A stretch of DNA of 64,000 nucleotides from the NCBI GenBank assembly GCA_944368925.1, contig CALVXG010000002.1, positions 124,001 through 188,000 of the forward strand. The letters run 5' to 3'. The notes below the pieces were generated by a model. That model did not search any database, was not told where the DNA came from, and saw nothing but the letters and a program-made list of their open reading frames with translations. This document shows positions 15,831 through 24,466 of the stretch, piece after piece. A program made the position numbers and the translations under genes. The DNA is from an uncultured Clostridia bacterium. Lineage in GTDB: Bacteria; Bacillota; Clostridia; Christensenellales; Borkfalkiaceae. The stretch's first letter is position 1. Every line of letters begins with the position of its first letter.

Positions 15831-16529
15831 ATGAAGATATTTGCGGTCAGCGATTTGCATTTGCCCGGGAACCAGGAAAAGCCGATGGACGTATTCGGCG
15901 GGAACTGGACGGGGCATTTTGAAAAGCTGCGGGCGGATTGGCTGGACAAAGTGAGCGCGGAGGACGCGGTGTTGCTGGCGGGAGATTTTTGCTGGGCGAT
16001 GACGTTGGACGACGCGTTGTCCGACTTAAAGCGCCTGGCGGAGCTTCCGGGAAAAAAGGTATTGATACGCGGCAATCACGATTATTGGTGGTCGGGGATC
16101 ACGACGCTGCGCAGCCGCGCGCCGGATAATACTTTCTATTTTCTGCAAAACGACTGTATACGCCTGGAAGATTGGGTGATTTGCGGGTCGCGCGGCTGGG
16201 CGTGTCCGGGAAGCGCAGATTACGACAGCTCGGACGAAAAGATCTACAAGCGGGAATGCGAGCGTTTCCGTCTGGCGTTCCGCTGTGTGCAGAAAGAGCG
16301 GCGGGAAGGGGACAAGCTGCTGTGCATGATCCATTATCCTCCTTTCAACGGGAAGAAGGAAGACTCGGCGTTCACGCAGATGTTTGAAAAAGAGGGGGCG
16401 GACGTCGTGGTGTACGGGCATATTCATCAGAATGCGGGGAGCTATCCGCTTGCCTGCGAGAGAAACGGGATCCGCTACTATTTGACTTCCTGCGATTTGC
16501 TGGATTTTCGGCTCGTGCAGATCGTATAG
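15831..16529 (+). CDS. Calcineurin-like metallophosphoesterase
   Basis: 232 residues. The binuclear metal-site motifs are complete: FAVSDLHL (4-11, D-x-H), GDFCW (about 51-55, GD), RGNHDYWW (about 78-85, GNHD), IHYPPF (about 165) and YGHIHQN (about 196, GHxH). It should hydrolyse phosphomonoesters or diesters; the substrate is unknown. The family is common in Clostridia as a free-standing cytosolic protein (no signal peptide). It has its own promoter, and the strong hairpin at 16624-16655 terminates it. Confidence 0.9.
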   Translation: MKIFAVSDLHLPGNQEKPMDVFGGNWTGHFEKLRADWLDKVSAEDAVLLAGDFCWAMTLDDALSDLKRLAELPGKKVLIRGNHDYWWSGITTLRSRAPDNTFYFLQNDCIRLEDWVICGSRGWACPGSADYDSSDEKIYKRECERFRLAFRCVQKERREGDKLLCMIHYPPFNGKKEDSAFTQMFEKEGADVVVYGHIHQNAGSYPLACERNGIRYYLTSCDLLDFRLVQIV

Positions 16530-16623
16530 ATTTTTTTATGCGGAAGATTTGTGTTGCGGCGGCAAGGCCTTTTAAAGTTTAATAGCGGAATTACCGTTGA
16601 GAGCGGGTGAAACGCGAAAAAAG

Positions 16624-16665
16624 TTACGGGGGAATGCGGGAGCATTCCCCCGTAAAAATTTTTTA
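16624..16665 (+). terminator. Terminator after the phosphoesterase gene
   Basis: Perfect 14-bp arms (16624-16637, 16642-16655) with a GGGA loop, then A-rich sequence and TTTTTT. Confidence 0.85.
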
Positions 16666-16682
16666 AAAGTTTTCTCATACGC

Positions 16683-16711
16683 TTTACAACGGTCGGGGAG
16701 TGTGTTACAAT
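16683..16711 (+). promoter_or_regulatory. Sigma-A promoter of the pyr operon
   Basis: TTTACA (16683-16688), 17 bases, TACAAT (16706-16711). Confidence 0.85.
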
Positions 16712-16717
16712 AAAAAA

Positions 16718-16850
16718 GCAAAATGACTTTAATGATTCGGTACGGGATGCCGGAAAGTCTTGAAAAGCAAAAAGAGGGCGCCAAGCGTCCGTATTTTGCC
16801 GCACTTTAATGAAAGATTGTACGCCCGTGCCATGCACGGGCGTTTTTTTC
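16718..16850 (+). promoter_or_regulatory. PyrR attenuator leader of the pyr operon
   Basis: A leader of about 225 bases separates the promoter from pyrR and contains an intrinsic terminator (16821-16849: 10-bp arms ACGCCCGTGC/GCACGGGCGT, then seven T). Upstream hairpins are GACTTT/AAAGTC and GCAAAA-AGA-GGGCGC-CAA-GCGTCC-GTA-TTTTGC; the second has an AGAGGGC loop side resembling the PyrR binding loop. UMP-bound PyrR should favour termination before pyrR. Which hairpin PyrR binds is my inference. Confidence 0.75.
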
Positions 16851-16943
16851 GAGCAATGCGTTTCCCGAAAGGGAAAGGAGAAAACGCCGCGGCCTGCCGT
16901 TTCATGAAGCCGACGCGGCGCAAGAGCCGAAGGAGGAGAGAGA

Positions 16944-17498
16944 ATGTCCGAACATATCATACTGGATGCGGCGGCGATCGCGCGGATGCTGACGCGGCTG
17001 TCGCACGAAGTAGTGGAAAAGAACAAAGGGACGGACGGATTGTGTCTGCTGGGGATACGCCGCCGCGGCGAGATCGTGGCGGGGCGGATACGGGCGCTGA
17101 TCGGGAAGTTTTACGAAGAAGCGCCTCCTTGCGGCGGGATCGACATCGGGATGTATCGTGACGATCTTGTCAGCGGATTTTTTGTGCCGGACGCGCGGAG
17201 CAACAAGCTGGATTTTTCGGTAGACGGGAAGAACGTGGTGTTGTGTGACGACGTATTGCATACGGGGCGGAGCGTGCGTGCGGCGATCGAGGCGATCCTG
17301 GATCTTGGCAGGCCGGCGAAGGTGATGCTTTTGGTGCTTTGCGACCGCGGAGGAAGGGAGATGCCGGTGAGTCCCGACTTTGTGGGCAAGAACATACCCA
17401 CGTCGCGGCAGGAATTTATCGATGTACGTTTGCGGGAGATCGAAGGCGAAGATTCGCTGGGGATTGTTTCTGCGCAGGAAGAAAGGCAAAAAATTTAA
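16944..17498 (+). CDS. pyrR: Bifunctional pyr operon regulator / uracil phosphoribosyltransferase
   Basis: 184 residues of the type I phosphoribosyltransferase fold. The PRPP-binding loop VVLCDDVLHTGRSV (about 94-107) and the basic RNA-binding face typical of PyrR (LGIRRRGE at about 36-43; RDDL) are present. It binds pyr mRNA hairpins when UMP is high and also makes UMP from uracil and PRPP. GGAGGAGAG precedes the start. As first gene of pyrRBCEFKD it sits right behind its own attenuator, giving autoregulation. Confidence 0.96.
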   Translation: MSEHIILDAAAIARMLTRLSHEVVEKNKGTDGLCLLGIRRRGEIVAGRIRALIGKFYEEAPPCGGIDIGMYRDDLVSGFFVPDARSNKLDFSVDGKNVVLCDDVLHTGRSVRAAIEAILDLGRPAKVMLLVLCDRGGREMPVSPDFVGKNIPTSRQEFIDVRLREIEGEDSLGIVSAQEERQKI

Positions 17499-17513
17499 CG
17501 AGAGGTCAATAGA

Positions 17514-18449
17514 ATGATAGGAAAGGATATGCTCGGGCTGTACGATGCGACGGCAGAGGATATAATGCTGATTCTCGACACGGCGGTGGGGATGAAGAAA
17601 CTTCTGACCCAGAATCTGAAGAAACTTCCGCATTTGCAAGGGCGGACGGTGACGACGCTCTTTTATGAAAACAGTACGCGCACGCGTACGTCGTTTGAGC
17701 TGGCGGCGAAATATCTTGGAGCGGGCACGGTGAACATATCGGCGTCTTCGAGTTCTGTGCAGAAGGGCGAGACGCTGATCGACACGGGGTACACGCTGGA
17801 TGCGATGAAGAACGACGTGATCGTGATCCGTCATCCGATGGGCGGGGCGCCGCACCTGTTGGCGCGGAACGTGAAAGCCTCGGTTGTGAACGGCGGGGAC
17901 GGAATGAACGAGCATCCGACGCAGGCTTTGCTTGATTTTTACACGATGCGCGAGAAATTCGGGGCGTTCAAGGGGCTGAAAGTGGCGATCCTCGGGGACA
18001 TCAAGCATTCGCGCGTGGCGAAGAGCAATCTGTTCGGGCTGACCAAGCTGGGGGCGGAAGTTGTCATGTACGCGCCCGCGACGCTCATGCCGCAGGGAAT
18101 CGAGCGGATGGGGGCGAAGGTTGCGAAGTCGCGCGAGGAAGCGTTGGCGGGAGCGAACGTCGTGATGGGACTTCGCATACAGCTGGAGCGCATGCACGGC
18201 GGTTTGTTCCCTTCTCTTTCCGAATACGCGAAATATTACGGCGTCGATGAGGCGCATCTGCGCCTGGCGGACAAAGATTGTATCGTCATGCACCCGGGCC
18301 CGGTCAACCGCGGGGTCGAGTTCACGTCCGACGTCATCGACGCGGAAAATTCGAAGATCACCGAACAGGTACTCAACGGGGTAGCCGTACGAATGGCGCT
18401 GTTGTTCCTGCTCGTCAAAAACAGACAGGGAGGCGAAAAACATGAGTAA
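17514..18449 (+). CDS. pyrB: Aspartate carbamoyltransferase catalytic subunit
   Basis: 311 residues. It joins carbamoyl phosphate and aspartate, the committed step of pyrimidine synthesis. Active-site motifs are FYENSTRTRTSFE (about 50-62), HPMGGAPHLL (about 108-117), HPTQALLDFYT (about 130-140) and HPGPVNRGVE (about 262-271). No pyrI regulatory subunit follows, as is normal for Gram-positive catalytic trimers. It starts 15 bases after pyrR with GAGAGG nearby, and its end overlaps pyrC by 8 bases, implying translational coupling. Confidence 0.97.
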   Translation: MIGKDMLGLYDATAEDIMLILDTAVGMKKLLTQNLKKLPHLQGRTVTTLFYENSTRTRTSFELAAKYLGAGTVNISASSSSVQKGETLIDTGYTLDAMKNDVIVIRHPMGGAPHLLARNVKASVVNGGDGMNEHPTQALLDFYTMREKFGAFKGLKVAILGDIKHSRVAKSNLFGLTKLGAEVVMYAPATLMPQGIERMGAKVAKSREEALAGANVVMGLRIQLERMHGGLFPSLSEYAKYYGVDEAHLRLADKDCIVMHPGPVNRGVEFTSDVIDAENSKITEQVLNGVAVRMALLFLLVKNRQGGEKHE

Positions 18450-19716
18450 ACTTCTCATCAAGGGCGGCACGGTCGTCTTTCCGGAAAAAACCGAAGTCTG
18501 CGACATTCTCACGGACGGAAAGAAAATCATCAAAATCGGCAAAAATGTGGAAAATCCTGCGGCGAAGCAGATCGACGCGACGGGAATGCACGTATTCCCG
18601 GGGCTCATAGACATGCACGTGCATCTGCGCGAACCGGGATTCGAATATAAGGAAGACATCGCGAGCGGGAGTGCGGCGGCGGTGCACGGCGGGTTTACGC
18701 AGGTATGCTGCATGCCGAACACGCAGCCCGTATGCGACAATGCGGCGGTCGTGGGTTATATTGTGGCGCGCGGCAAGGCAGTGGGGCTGTGCAAAATTCA
18801 CCCGATCGGCTCGATCACGAAAGGGGAGCAGGGTGAACAGCTTGCCGAGATGGGCAAGATGAAAGAGGCGGGCGCGGTCGCGGTCAGCGACGACGGGAAA
18901 CCCGTATCCAATGCGCGGATCATGCGCCTTGCGATGGAATACGCGTCCGATTTCGGGCTGATCTGCCTTTCGCATTGCGAGGACAAAGACCTGGTGGACG
19001 GCGGCGTCGTCAACGAAGGGTACAACAGCACGCTTGCGGGCATGAAGGGCATACCGCGGGCGGCGGAAGAGATCATGATCGCGCGCGAGATCATTCTGGC
19101 GGAAACGCTCGGCAAGCGCGTGCATATCTGCCACGTATCGACGAAAGGCGGCGTGCAGCTTTTGCGGGAAGCGAAGGCGCGCGGCGTGCAGGTGACGGCG
19201 GAGACTTGCCCGCATTATTTTGCGCTGACGGACGATATTGTGATGTCGTACGATGCGAATACGAAAGTGAATCCGCCTCTGCGCGAAGCGGAAGACGTGG
19301 CGGCGATACGGGAAGGCCTGCACGACGGGACGCTGGATTGCATCGTGACGGATCATGCGCCGCATCACAGGGACGAGAAAAACGTGGAATACAATCTGGC
19401 GGCGTTCGGGATCAGCGGCATCGAAACTTCCTTTGCGCTCTCGTACACCAATCTTGTCAAGACGGGAATTCTGACGCTGGAGGAGCTGGCGCAGCATATG
19501 AGTTACAATCCCGCAAAGATCCTCGGGTTGGAAGGCGGCGAGATCAGAGAGGGCGGCGTTGCGGATCTGATGATCGCCGATCTGAATGAAGAGTACACGA
19601 TCGACAGCAAAAATTTTGTGTCCAAGGGCAAAAACACGCCGTTTAACGGGACGAATGTTTCGGGGAAAGTCAAGTACACCATCGTGGACGGTTCCGTCAA
19701 ATACAAGGAAAATTAA
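18442..19716 (+). CDS. pyrC: Dihydroorotase
   Basis: 424 residues of the amidohydrolase superfamily, class I type. It cyclises carbamoyl-aspartate to dihydroorotate. Metal motifs are DMHVHLREPG (about 54-63, HxH), the Lys/Asp region near 150, LSHCEDK and ICHVST (about 176 and 228) and VTDHAPHH (about 302-309). The start at 18442 overlaps the pyrB stop, with GGAGGCG upstream. An 89-base gap follows before pyrE. Confidence 0.97.
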   Translation: MSKLLIKGGTVVFPEKTEVCDILTDGKKIIKIGKNVENPAAKQIDATGMHVFPGLIDMHVHLREPGFEYKEDIASGSAAAVHGGFTQVCCMPNTQPVCDNAAVVGYIVARGKAVGLCKIHPIGSITKGEQGEQLAEMGKMKEAGAVAVSDDGKPVSNARIMRLAMEYASDFGLICLSHCEDKDLVDGGVVNEGYNSTLAGMKGIPRAAEEIMIAREIILAETLGKRVHICHVSTKGGVQLLREAKARGVQVTAETCPHYFALTDDIVMSYDANTKVNPPLREAEDVAAIREGLHDGTLDCIVTDHAPHHRDEKNVEYNLAAFGISGIETSFALSYTNLVKTGILTLEELAQHMSYNPAKILGLEGGEIREGGVADLMIADLNEEYTIDSKNFVSKGKNTPFNGTNVSGKVKYTIVDGSVKYKEN

Positions 19717-19805
19717 GCGTTTTAAAAAGGGGCTGCGCGGCCTGGCCGTAAGCGCGGGGCGCAGGAAAAAGCAAGTTCGGCAGTTGAAAGAACAGGAGAA
19801 AGCAC

Positions 19806-20465
19806 ATGAATTACAAACAGGAATTTATTCAATTTTTGGCGCAGTGCGGCGTGCTGAAATTCGGCACGTTCACGCTGAAGAGCGGAAGGGTGGCGCCGTA
19901 TTTTCTGAATGCGGGCGAATACAAGACGGGGGCGCAGATCAAGCGCCTGGGCGAATTTTATGCGGCCTGCATCCGTGAAAACGGGATCGAGGCGGAAACG
20001 CTGTTCGGGCCCGCGTATAAGGGGATCCCGCTGGCGCTTTCGGCGGCGGTGGCGCTATATGAAAAATACGGGCAGGATGTGAATTTCTGCTTCGACCGCA
20101 AGGAAGCGAAGGACCACGGGGAAGGCGGAATGTTTGTCGGTAAACAGCTGACGGACGGCGAAAAAGTCGTGATCGTGGAAGACGTCATGACGAGCGGAAA
20201 GGCGCTGAAAGAGGTGCTGCCCAAGTTGCGCGGGGCGGCGGACGTGAAGATCACGGGAATGGTGATCACGGTCGACCGCATGGAAAAGGCGTTGGGGAGC
20301 GAGCACTCGGCGGTGCAGCAGGCCTACGCGGAAGAGGGGGTCAAGGTGTATTCGATCGTGACCATTGAGGATATCATTCAGGCTTTGGAAGAGGGCGTGA
20401 TCGAAGGAAAAGAACATGTCCCCGCCATTCGTGAATACCTGGCGCAATACGGCGCAAAATATTGA
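19806..20465 (+). CDS. pyrE: Orotate phosphoribosyltransferase
   Basis: 219 residues. It converts orotate and PRPP to OMP. The FGPAYKGIPLALS loop (about 61-73), the RKEAKDHGEGG hood (about 98-108) and the PRPP signature VVIVEDVMTSGKAL (about 118-131) are all there. AGGAG lies upstream of the start. Its stop is followed at once by the pyrF ribosome site. It is the fourth gene of the pyrimidine operon. Confidence 0.97.
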   Translation: MNYKQEFIQFLAQCGVLKFGTFTLKSGRVAPYFLNAGEYKTGAQIKRLGEFYAACIRENGIEAETLFGPAYKGIPLALSAAVALYEKYGQDVNFCFDRKEAKDHGEGGMFVGKQLTDGEKVVIVEDVMTSGKALKEVLPKLRGAADVKITGMVITVDRMEKALGSEHSAVQQAYAEEGVKVYSIVTIEDIIQALEEGVIEGKEHVPAIREYLAQYGAKY

Positions 20466-20473
20466 GGTGCTGC

Positions 20474-21382
20474 ATGATTACGGATACATTGATCGAACGC
20501 ATAAAAGAGCTGGACAATCCGACGGTGGCGGGCATCGATACGAGCTTTGACTATCTGCCGGAAGATATGAAAAACGGTGTTAAAGATTTCAAGGCGGCGT
20601 CCGAGGCGGTGCTGGAATTCAACAAGCGGATCATCGACAATATCTGCGACGTCGTGCCCTGCGTGAAAGTGCAGATCGCGTATTATGAAATGTACGGTCT
20701 GGACGGAATGCGCACCTTTGCGGAGACGGTGAAGCACGCAAAGCAAAAGGGGATGCTCGTGATGACGGACGCAAAGCGCAACGACATCGGGGCGACGGCG
20801 GAGTGCTATGCCAAGGCGTACCTGGGCGAAACGACGGTCGGGGAGAACGCGTATACGGCTTTCGATTCGGACTTTCTCACGGTGAACGGGTATCTCGGTT
20901 CGGACGGGATCAAGCCCTTTCTCGGCTGGATGCAAAAGCGCGACAAGGGCATTTTCGTGCTGGTAAAGACGTCGAATAAATCGAGCGGCGAATTGCAGGA
21001 TCTGAAACTTGAAAACGGGAAAACCGTGTACGAATACATGGGCTCGCTCGTAGAGGAATGGGGCAAGGACAGCATCGGAAAATACGGGTATTCGGCGGTC
21101 GGCGCCGTGGTGGGTGCGACGCATCCCGCGCAGGCGGAGATCCTCCGCAAGGAGATGCCGCACACCTTTTTCCTGATCCCCGGTTACGGGGCGCAGGGGG
21201 GCACGGCCGACGATCTGAAAGTATGCTTCCGAAAGGACGGCCTGGGCGGAATCGTCAATTCTTCGCGCGGAATTCTGTGCGCTTACAAGCAGGAAAAGTA
21301 CGCGGGGCACTCTTATTTCGATGCGGCACGTCTGGCTTGTATCGACATGAAAAACGATCTGAATCGCGCCATAAAAGGCTGA
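20474..21382 (+). CDS. pyrF: Orotidine 5'-phosphate decarboxylase (long, type 2)
   Basis: 302 residues, the longer form with the catalytic motif MTDAKRNDIGATAE (about 98-111) and the phosphate loop region LIPGYGAQGG (about 235-244). It converts OMP to UMP. A TTG at 20462 is in frame, but GAGGTG at 20464-20469 fits the ATG at 20474. It is followed after 52 bases by pyrK; the recombination-site-like repeat copy 2 lies in that gap. Confidence 0.96.
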   Translation: MITDTLIERIKELDNPTVAGIDTSFDYLPEDMKNGVKDFKAASEAVLEFNKRIIDNICDVVPCVKVQIAYYEMYGLDGMRTFAETVKHAKQKGMLVMTDAKRNDIGATAECYAKAYLGETTVGENAYTAFDSDFLTVNGYLGSDGIKPFLGWMQKRDKGIFVLVKTSNKSSGELQDLKLENGKTVYEYMGSLVEEWGKDSIGKYGYSAVGAVVGATHPAQAEILRKEMPHTFFLIPGYGAQGGTADDLKVCFRKDGLGGIVNSSRGILCAYKQEKYAGHSYFDAARLACIDMKNDLNRAIKG

Positions 21383-21387
21383 TTCAT

Positions 21388-21407
21388 AGTATTATGTCAG
21401 ACATAAT
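21388..21407. repeat. Copy 2 of the recombination-site-like motif
   Basis: AGTATTATGTCAGACATAAT includes a perfect inverted repeat ATTATGTC-A-GACATAAT (21391-21407) inside the pyr operon. It matches the element at 10494-10513 at 17 of 20 positions in the same orientation. Confidence 0.45.
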
Positions 21408-21434
21408 TGAAGAAAAAGCGGAGTTTTTGCGGAA

Positions 21435-22208
21435 ATGAGAGAACTGGTTATAAAAGTATTGGAGAACGCACCGCTCACGCCGAACGTCTTTAAAATGAAG
21501 TTCGAGCTGCCCGAAAAGGTGGAAGGTCTTGCGTGCGGAAGGTTCGTGAACATATCGACGGGAGACGGCGGACACCTGCTTCGCCGCCCCATAGCGATCT
21601 GCGAATATACGCCCGACACGGTGACGATCTGTTACCAGATCAAGGGCGAGGGCACGCGGATCATGAGCCGCGTCCGCCCCGGCGAGACGCTCTCGTGCGT
21701 GCTGCCTCTCGGCAACGGATTCGCGCTGAAAGAGGAGGAAAAAAAGGTGGCTCTGATCGGCGGCGGCGTGGGCGTGTTCCCGATGGTCTCCGTACTCAGA
21801 GAGTACGCGGGATCGGGGAAAAATTTCTTTTCCTATATCGGATTTCGCGACAAGGATGCGGTCTGCATGGAAAAGGTTTTCAAAGCGAATTCCGACCGCT
21901 GTGCGATCGTGACGGACGACGGAAGTTACGGAGAGAAGACGAACGCGGTGGCGGCGTTCTTCGCAGATTTTGAAAAGGCGAAGCCGGACGTGATTTTGTC
22001 CTGCGGGCCCGTGCCCATGCTGCGCGCGCTGAAGAGCGGACTTTGCGAGCGCGGAATCAAGGTGCCTTGTTTTGTATCGCTGGAAGAGAGAATGGGCTGC
22101 GGGATCGGCGCCTGTCTCGTGTGCGTCTGCCATAAAACGGGCGGCGCGGAGAATGTGCGCGTGTGCAAAGACGGCCCCGTGTTTGAGATCAAAGAGGTGG
22201 AAATTTAA
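21435..22208 (+). CDS. pyrK: Dihydroorotate dehydrogenase electron transfer subunit
   Basis: 257 residues. PyrK carries FAD and a [2Fe-2S] cluster and passes electrons from dihydroorotate in PyrD to NAD+. It has an FAD-binding barrel (RRPIAICEY at about 51-59), an NAD-binding domain (VALIGGGVGVFPMV at about 105-118) and the C-terminal cluster motif ERMGCGIGACLVCVCH...VCKDGPVF with four Cys. The ribosome site is weak (GCGGA). The pyrD start overlaps its stop by one base. This makes the pathway NAD-linked (class 1B). Confidence 0.96.
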   Translation: MRELVIKVLENAPLTPNVFKMKFELPEKVEGLACGRFVNISTGDGGHLLRRPIAICEYTPDTVTICYQIKGEGTRIMSRVRPGETLSCVLPLGNGFALKEEEKKVALIGGGVGVFPMVSVLREYAGSGKNFFSYIGFRDKDAVCMEKVFKANSDRCAIVTDDGSYGEKTNAVAAFFADFEKAKPDVILSCGPVPMLRALKSGLCERGIKVPCFVSLEERMGCGIGACLVCVCHKTGGAENVRVCKDGPVFEIKEVEI

Positions 22209-23122
22209 TGGCAAATCTACATATTGATATCTGCGGCGTCGGCTTCAAAAATCCCGTGATCGCGGCGAGCGGCACCTTCGGTTTCGGCAAGGAATTTAAC
22301 GAGATTTACGATATTTCCGTTCTGGGCGGGATCAGCACGAAAGGGCTGACGCTCGAACCCAGATTGGGGAATCCCACGCCCCGCATTGCGGAGGGACACG
22401 GGGTGATCCTCAACGCGGTGGGGTTGCAGAATCCGGGCGTGGAGCGTTTTTTGGCGGAAGATCTGGAATTTTTAAAGAGCAAGGGAACGGTGATCATCGC
22501 GAACGTAGCGGGGAAGACGCTGGAAGATTATGCGGGGATCTGTGCGCGGCTGGACGGGCTTGCGGACATGATCGAGCTGAACATTTCCTGCCCGAACGTG
22601 AAGTGCGGCGGCATGGCGTTCGGCATTCGTCCCGAGAGCGTGGTGCAGGTGACGCGCGCGGCGAAGGGGGGGCTGAAAAAGACGCCTCTGATCGTCAAAC
22701 TTTCTCCGAACGTGGAGAGCATAGCCGTCAATGCTATGGCGGCGCAGAGGGGCGGCGCAGATTGCGTTTCGCTCATCAACACGCTGACGGGCATGGTGAT
22801 CGACATAGAGCGGCGCAGACCGCTGATCGCGAACAATACGGGCGGCGTATCGGGCGCGGGGATCAAGCCGATCGCGGTGCGCATGACGTATGAAGTTTGC
22901 CGCGCCGTGGATATTCCCGTCATCGGCATGGGCGGCATCACGTGTGCGGAAGACGCTCTTGAATTTATCATTGCGGGCGCGAGCGCCGTGCAGGTCGGCA
23001 CGGCAAACTTTACCGACACACTTGCGATGCCCAAAATCATAGAGGGCATGAACGCCTGGCTGGACAGGCACGGGATCGCCGATATCAACGAGCTGAAAGG
23101 CACGCTGACCTTAAACGGCTGA
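22208..23122 (+). CDS. pyrD: Dihydroorotate dehydrogenase catalytic subunit, class 1B
   Basis: 304 residues, an FMN-binding TIM barrel oxidising dihydroorotate to orotate. Visible are NPVIAASGTFGFG (about 16-28), the active-site loop LNISCPNVKCGGMAFG (about 124-139, with the Cys base of family 1), PLIVKLSPNV (about 160) and the phosphate loop VIGMGGITCAEDA (about 238-250). It is the last gene of the operon. The carAB genes for carbamoyl phosphate are not in the window. Confidence 0.97.
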   Translation: MANLHIDICGVGFKNPVIAASGTFGFGKEFNEIYDISVLGGISTKGLTLEPRLGNPTPRIAEGHGVILNAVGLQNPGVERFLAEDLEFLKSKGTVIIANVAGKTLEDYAGICARLDGLADMIELNISCPNVKCGGMAFGIRPESVVQVTRAAKGGLKKTPLIVKLSPNVESIAVNAMAAQRGGADCVSLINTLTGMVIDIERRRPLIANNTGGVSGAGIKPIAVRMTYEVCRAVDIPVIGMGGITCAEDALEFIIAGASAVQVGTANFTDTLAMPKIIEGMNAWLDRHGIADINELKGTLTLNG

Positions 23123-23149
23123 CCCGCTTTATTCGGAAAATATTTTTTT

Positions 23150-23228
23150 GCTTTTCGCGCCGTGCATCTGCACGGCGCGAAAAGCAAACGAAAAGGGGCG
23201 GCACCGCAAAATGCGGGGGCCGCCCCTT
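23150..23228. terminator. Double hairpin between the converging pyrD and polysaccharide deacetylase genes
   Basis: Hairpin 1 has perfect 17-bp arms (23150-23166, 23169-23185). Hairpin 2 has arms AAGGGGCGGC (23193-23202) and GCCGCCCCTT (23219-23228). Hairpin 2 read on the - strand is followed by TTTTCGTTTG, fitting the deacetylase gene. Neither has a proper + strand T run. Confidence 0.6.
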
Positions 23229-23319
23229 CGTCTGTATCGGAGTGCACGGAAAAACAAAGAGTCTGTTTTCATTGTCTTCCACTTCGAACGTTTGAATTTG
23301 TAAGCGAGGGCAAAAACGC

Positions 23320-24036
23320 TTATAAAGTCTGAAAGGAGTAGCCGCGGTCGCGGAAATAAGCGATGATACGCGGCAGGGCGCGGACGGTTTCGCGGTAGCC
23401 GACGCCGTCATGGAGGAGAAGGACAACGCGGTTTTTTGTGCCCGCGCTTTTCACGGCGTTTTCGAAGAGTTCGTCCGCGGTGGCGCCGGGGGAGACGGCG
23501 TCTTCGGCGGAGGCATTCCAACCGCAGATTTTGTAGCCCGCGCTTTTCACGGCGTCTTTTAAGGTGTCGGAAAGGCCCGCTTCGCCGCCTGGGAAGCGGT
23601 ACAGGTCGGAGTCCCATTCGGGCAGAACGTTTAAGATGGCTTTGCGGCAGCGCTGTATATCGTCGAGAAGAGCGGAGGCGGAAGCGTAAATTTTTTTATA
23701 CTCGTGCGAATAGGTATGGATGCCGACGGAATGTCCCTCGTCGCGGATGCGCCGAAGGATCTGCGAGCGGCGTGGGATTTGGCGGCCGATCACGAAAAAG
23801 GTAGCGCGCACGTTTTCCTCTTGGAGAATATCGAGTATTTTCGGGGTGGTGGAATCGGTGGGACCGTCGTCGAAGGTAAGACAGAAAATTTTTGTCTGCG
23901 GGTCGGGTGCGGCGCCGCATTGTATGGATAAAGACGCAGGTGCGAGGGGCGGCGAAAGCAAAAATGCCGCCGCGAGCACGAGCGAGCCGAAAAGTCTGAT
24001 CATACAAACAGTTTGCCCGAAAAGAGAAGTTTTCAT
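23320..24036 (-). CDS. Secreted polysaccharide deacetylase (NodB homology domain)
   Basis: 238 residues. An N-terminal hydrophobic segment (about 12-32) acts as signal or anchor. The NodB domain of carbohydrate esterase family 4 has the metal motif LTFDDGPTDS (about 53-62), HTYSHE (about 106-111), RFPGGEAG (about 145-152) and LLLHDGV (about 208-214). It should remove N-acetyl groups from peptidoglycan or another GlcNAc polymer outside the membrane. An alternative start at 24003 gives a shorter leader; neither has a clear ribosome site. It diverges from the Trp T-box leader; an 8-bp inverted repeat TTATATGC/GCATATAA (24073-24091) stands between them. Confidence 0.9.
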   Translation of the reverse strand: MKTSLFGQTVCMIRLFGSLVLAAAFLLSPPLAPASLSIQCGAAPDPQTKIFCLTFDDGPTDSTTPKILDILQEENVRATFFVIGRQIPRRSQILRRIRDEGHSVGIHTYSHEYKKIYASASALLDDIQRCRKAILNVLPEWDSDLYRFPGGEAGLSDTLKDAVKSAGYKICGWNASAEDAVSPGATADELFENAVKSAGTKNRVVLLLHDGVGYRETVRALPRIIAYFRDRGYSFQTL

Positions 24037-24135
24037 TCTTTAAAGCGGAGAGAGAGGCGATAGAAAAAATTTTTATATGCATAGCATATAAGGGGCGTGG
24101 GCGGGGAAAACGCAAAAAAAATTTTAAAAAAAGTA

Positions 24136-24164
24136 TTGACAAACGGGGGTGCGTGTGGTATGCT
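24136..24164 (+). promoter_or_regulatory. Sigma-A promoter of the trpB2 T-box transcript
   Basis: Perfect TTGACA (24136-24141), 17 bases, TATGCT (24159-24164). Confidence 0.85.
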
Positions 24165-24171
24165 TTAGAAA

Positions 24172-24434
24172 ACCGATGAGGTAAAGGAGTAACCTGCTGA
24201 CGCAAATTTTCAGAGAGCCTTTGGCGGTGGGATAAAGGCAGTTTGACGCAGAGTGAATGGATTACCGAGGGCGGGGGCGAAAGTTTTTCGAGTAGTTTCC
24301 GACGTGGCTTTCACGTTACAGGAAGAGGGTATGACAGTACCTGTGAAGAGGCAGCGCGTGTTTTTAAGAGCGTTGTGAATTTGGGTGGCAACACGGTTTA
24401 TTCGTCCCAAGCGAATAGGGCCGTGTTTTTTTGT
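24172..24434 (+). promoter_or_regulatory. T-box leader reading tRNA-Trp
   Basis: A full T-box. The stem I base GGTAA pairs with TTACC. The specifier loop has AGTA on the 5' side and GAA-TGG on the 3' side, so the specifier codon is TGG (24258-24260, Trp). The distal loop has AGAGAGCC and GGCGGTG. The T-box is GGGTGGCAACACGG (24383-24396). The terminator pairs AACACGG with CCGTGTT and ends in seven T (to 24433). Uncharged tRNA-Trp should allow read-through into trpB2. Confidence 0.92.
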
Positions 24435-24466
24435 TACAAAAAACCGAAAAAAAGGAGAAAAAAGTT

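Noticed and set aside
16760-17161. Open frame overlapping the pyr leader and pyrR
   Set aside because: Runs through the attenuator terminator and pyrR in the wrong frame; a PyrR leader is a better explanation.
16902-18740. 612-codon open frame opposite pyrR-pyrB
   Set aside because: Antisense shadow; both + strand genes carry complete active-site motifs.
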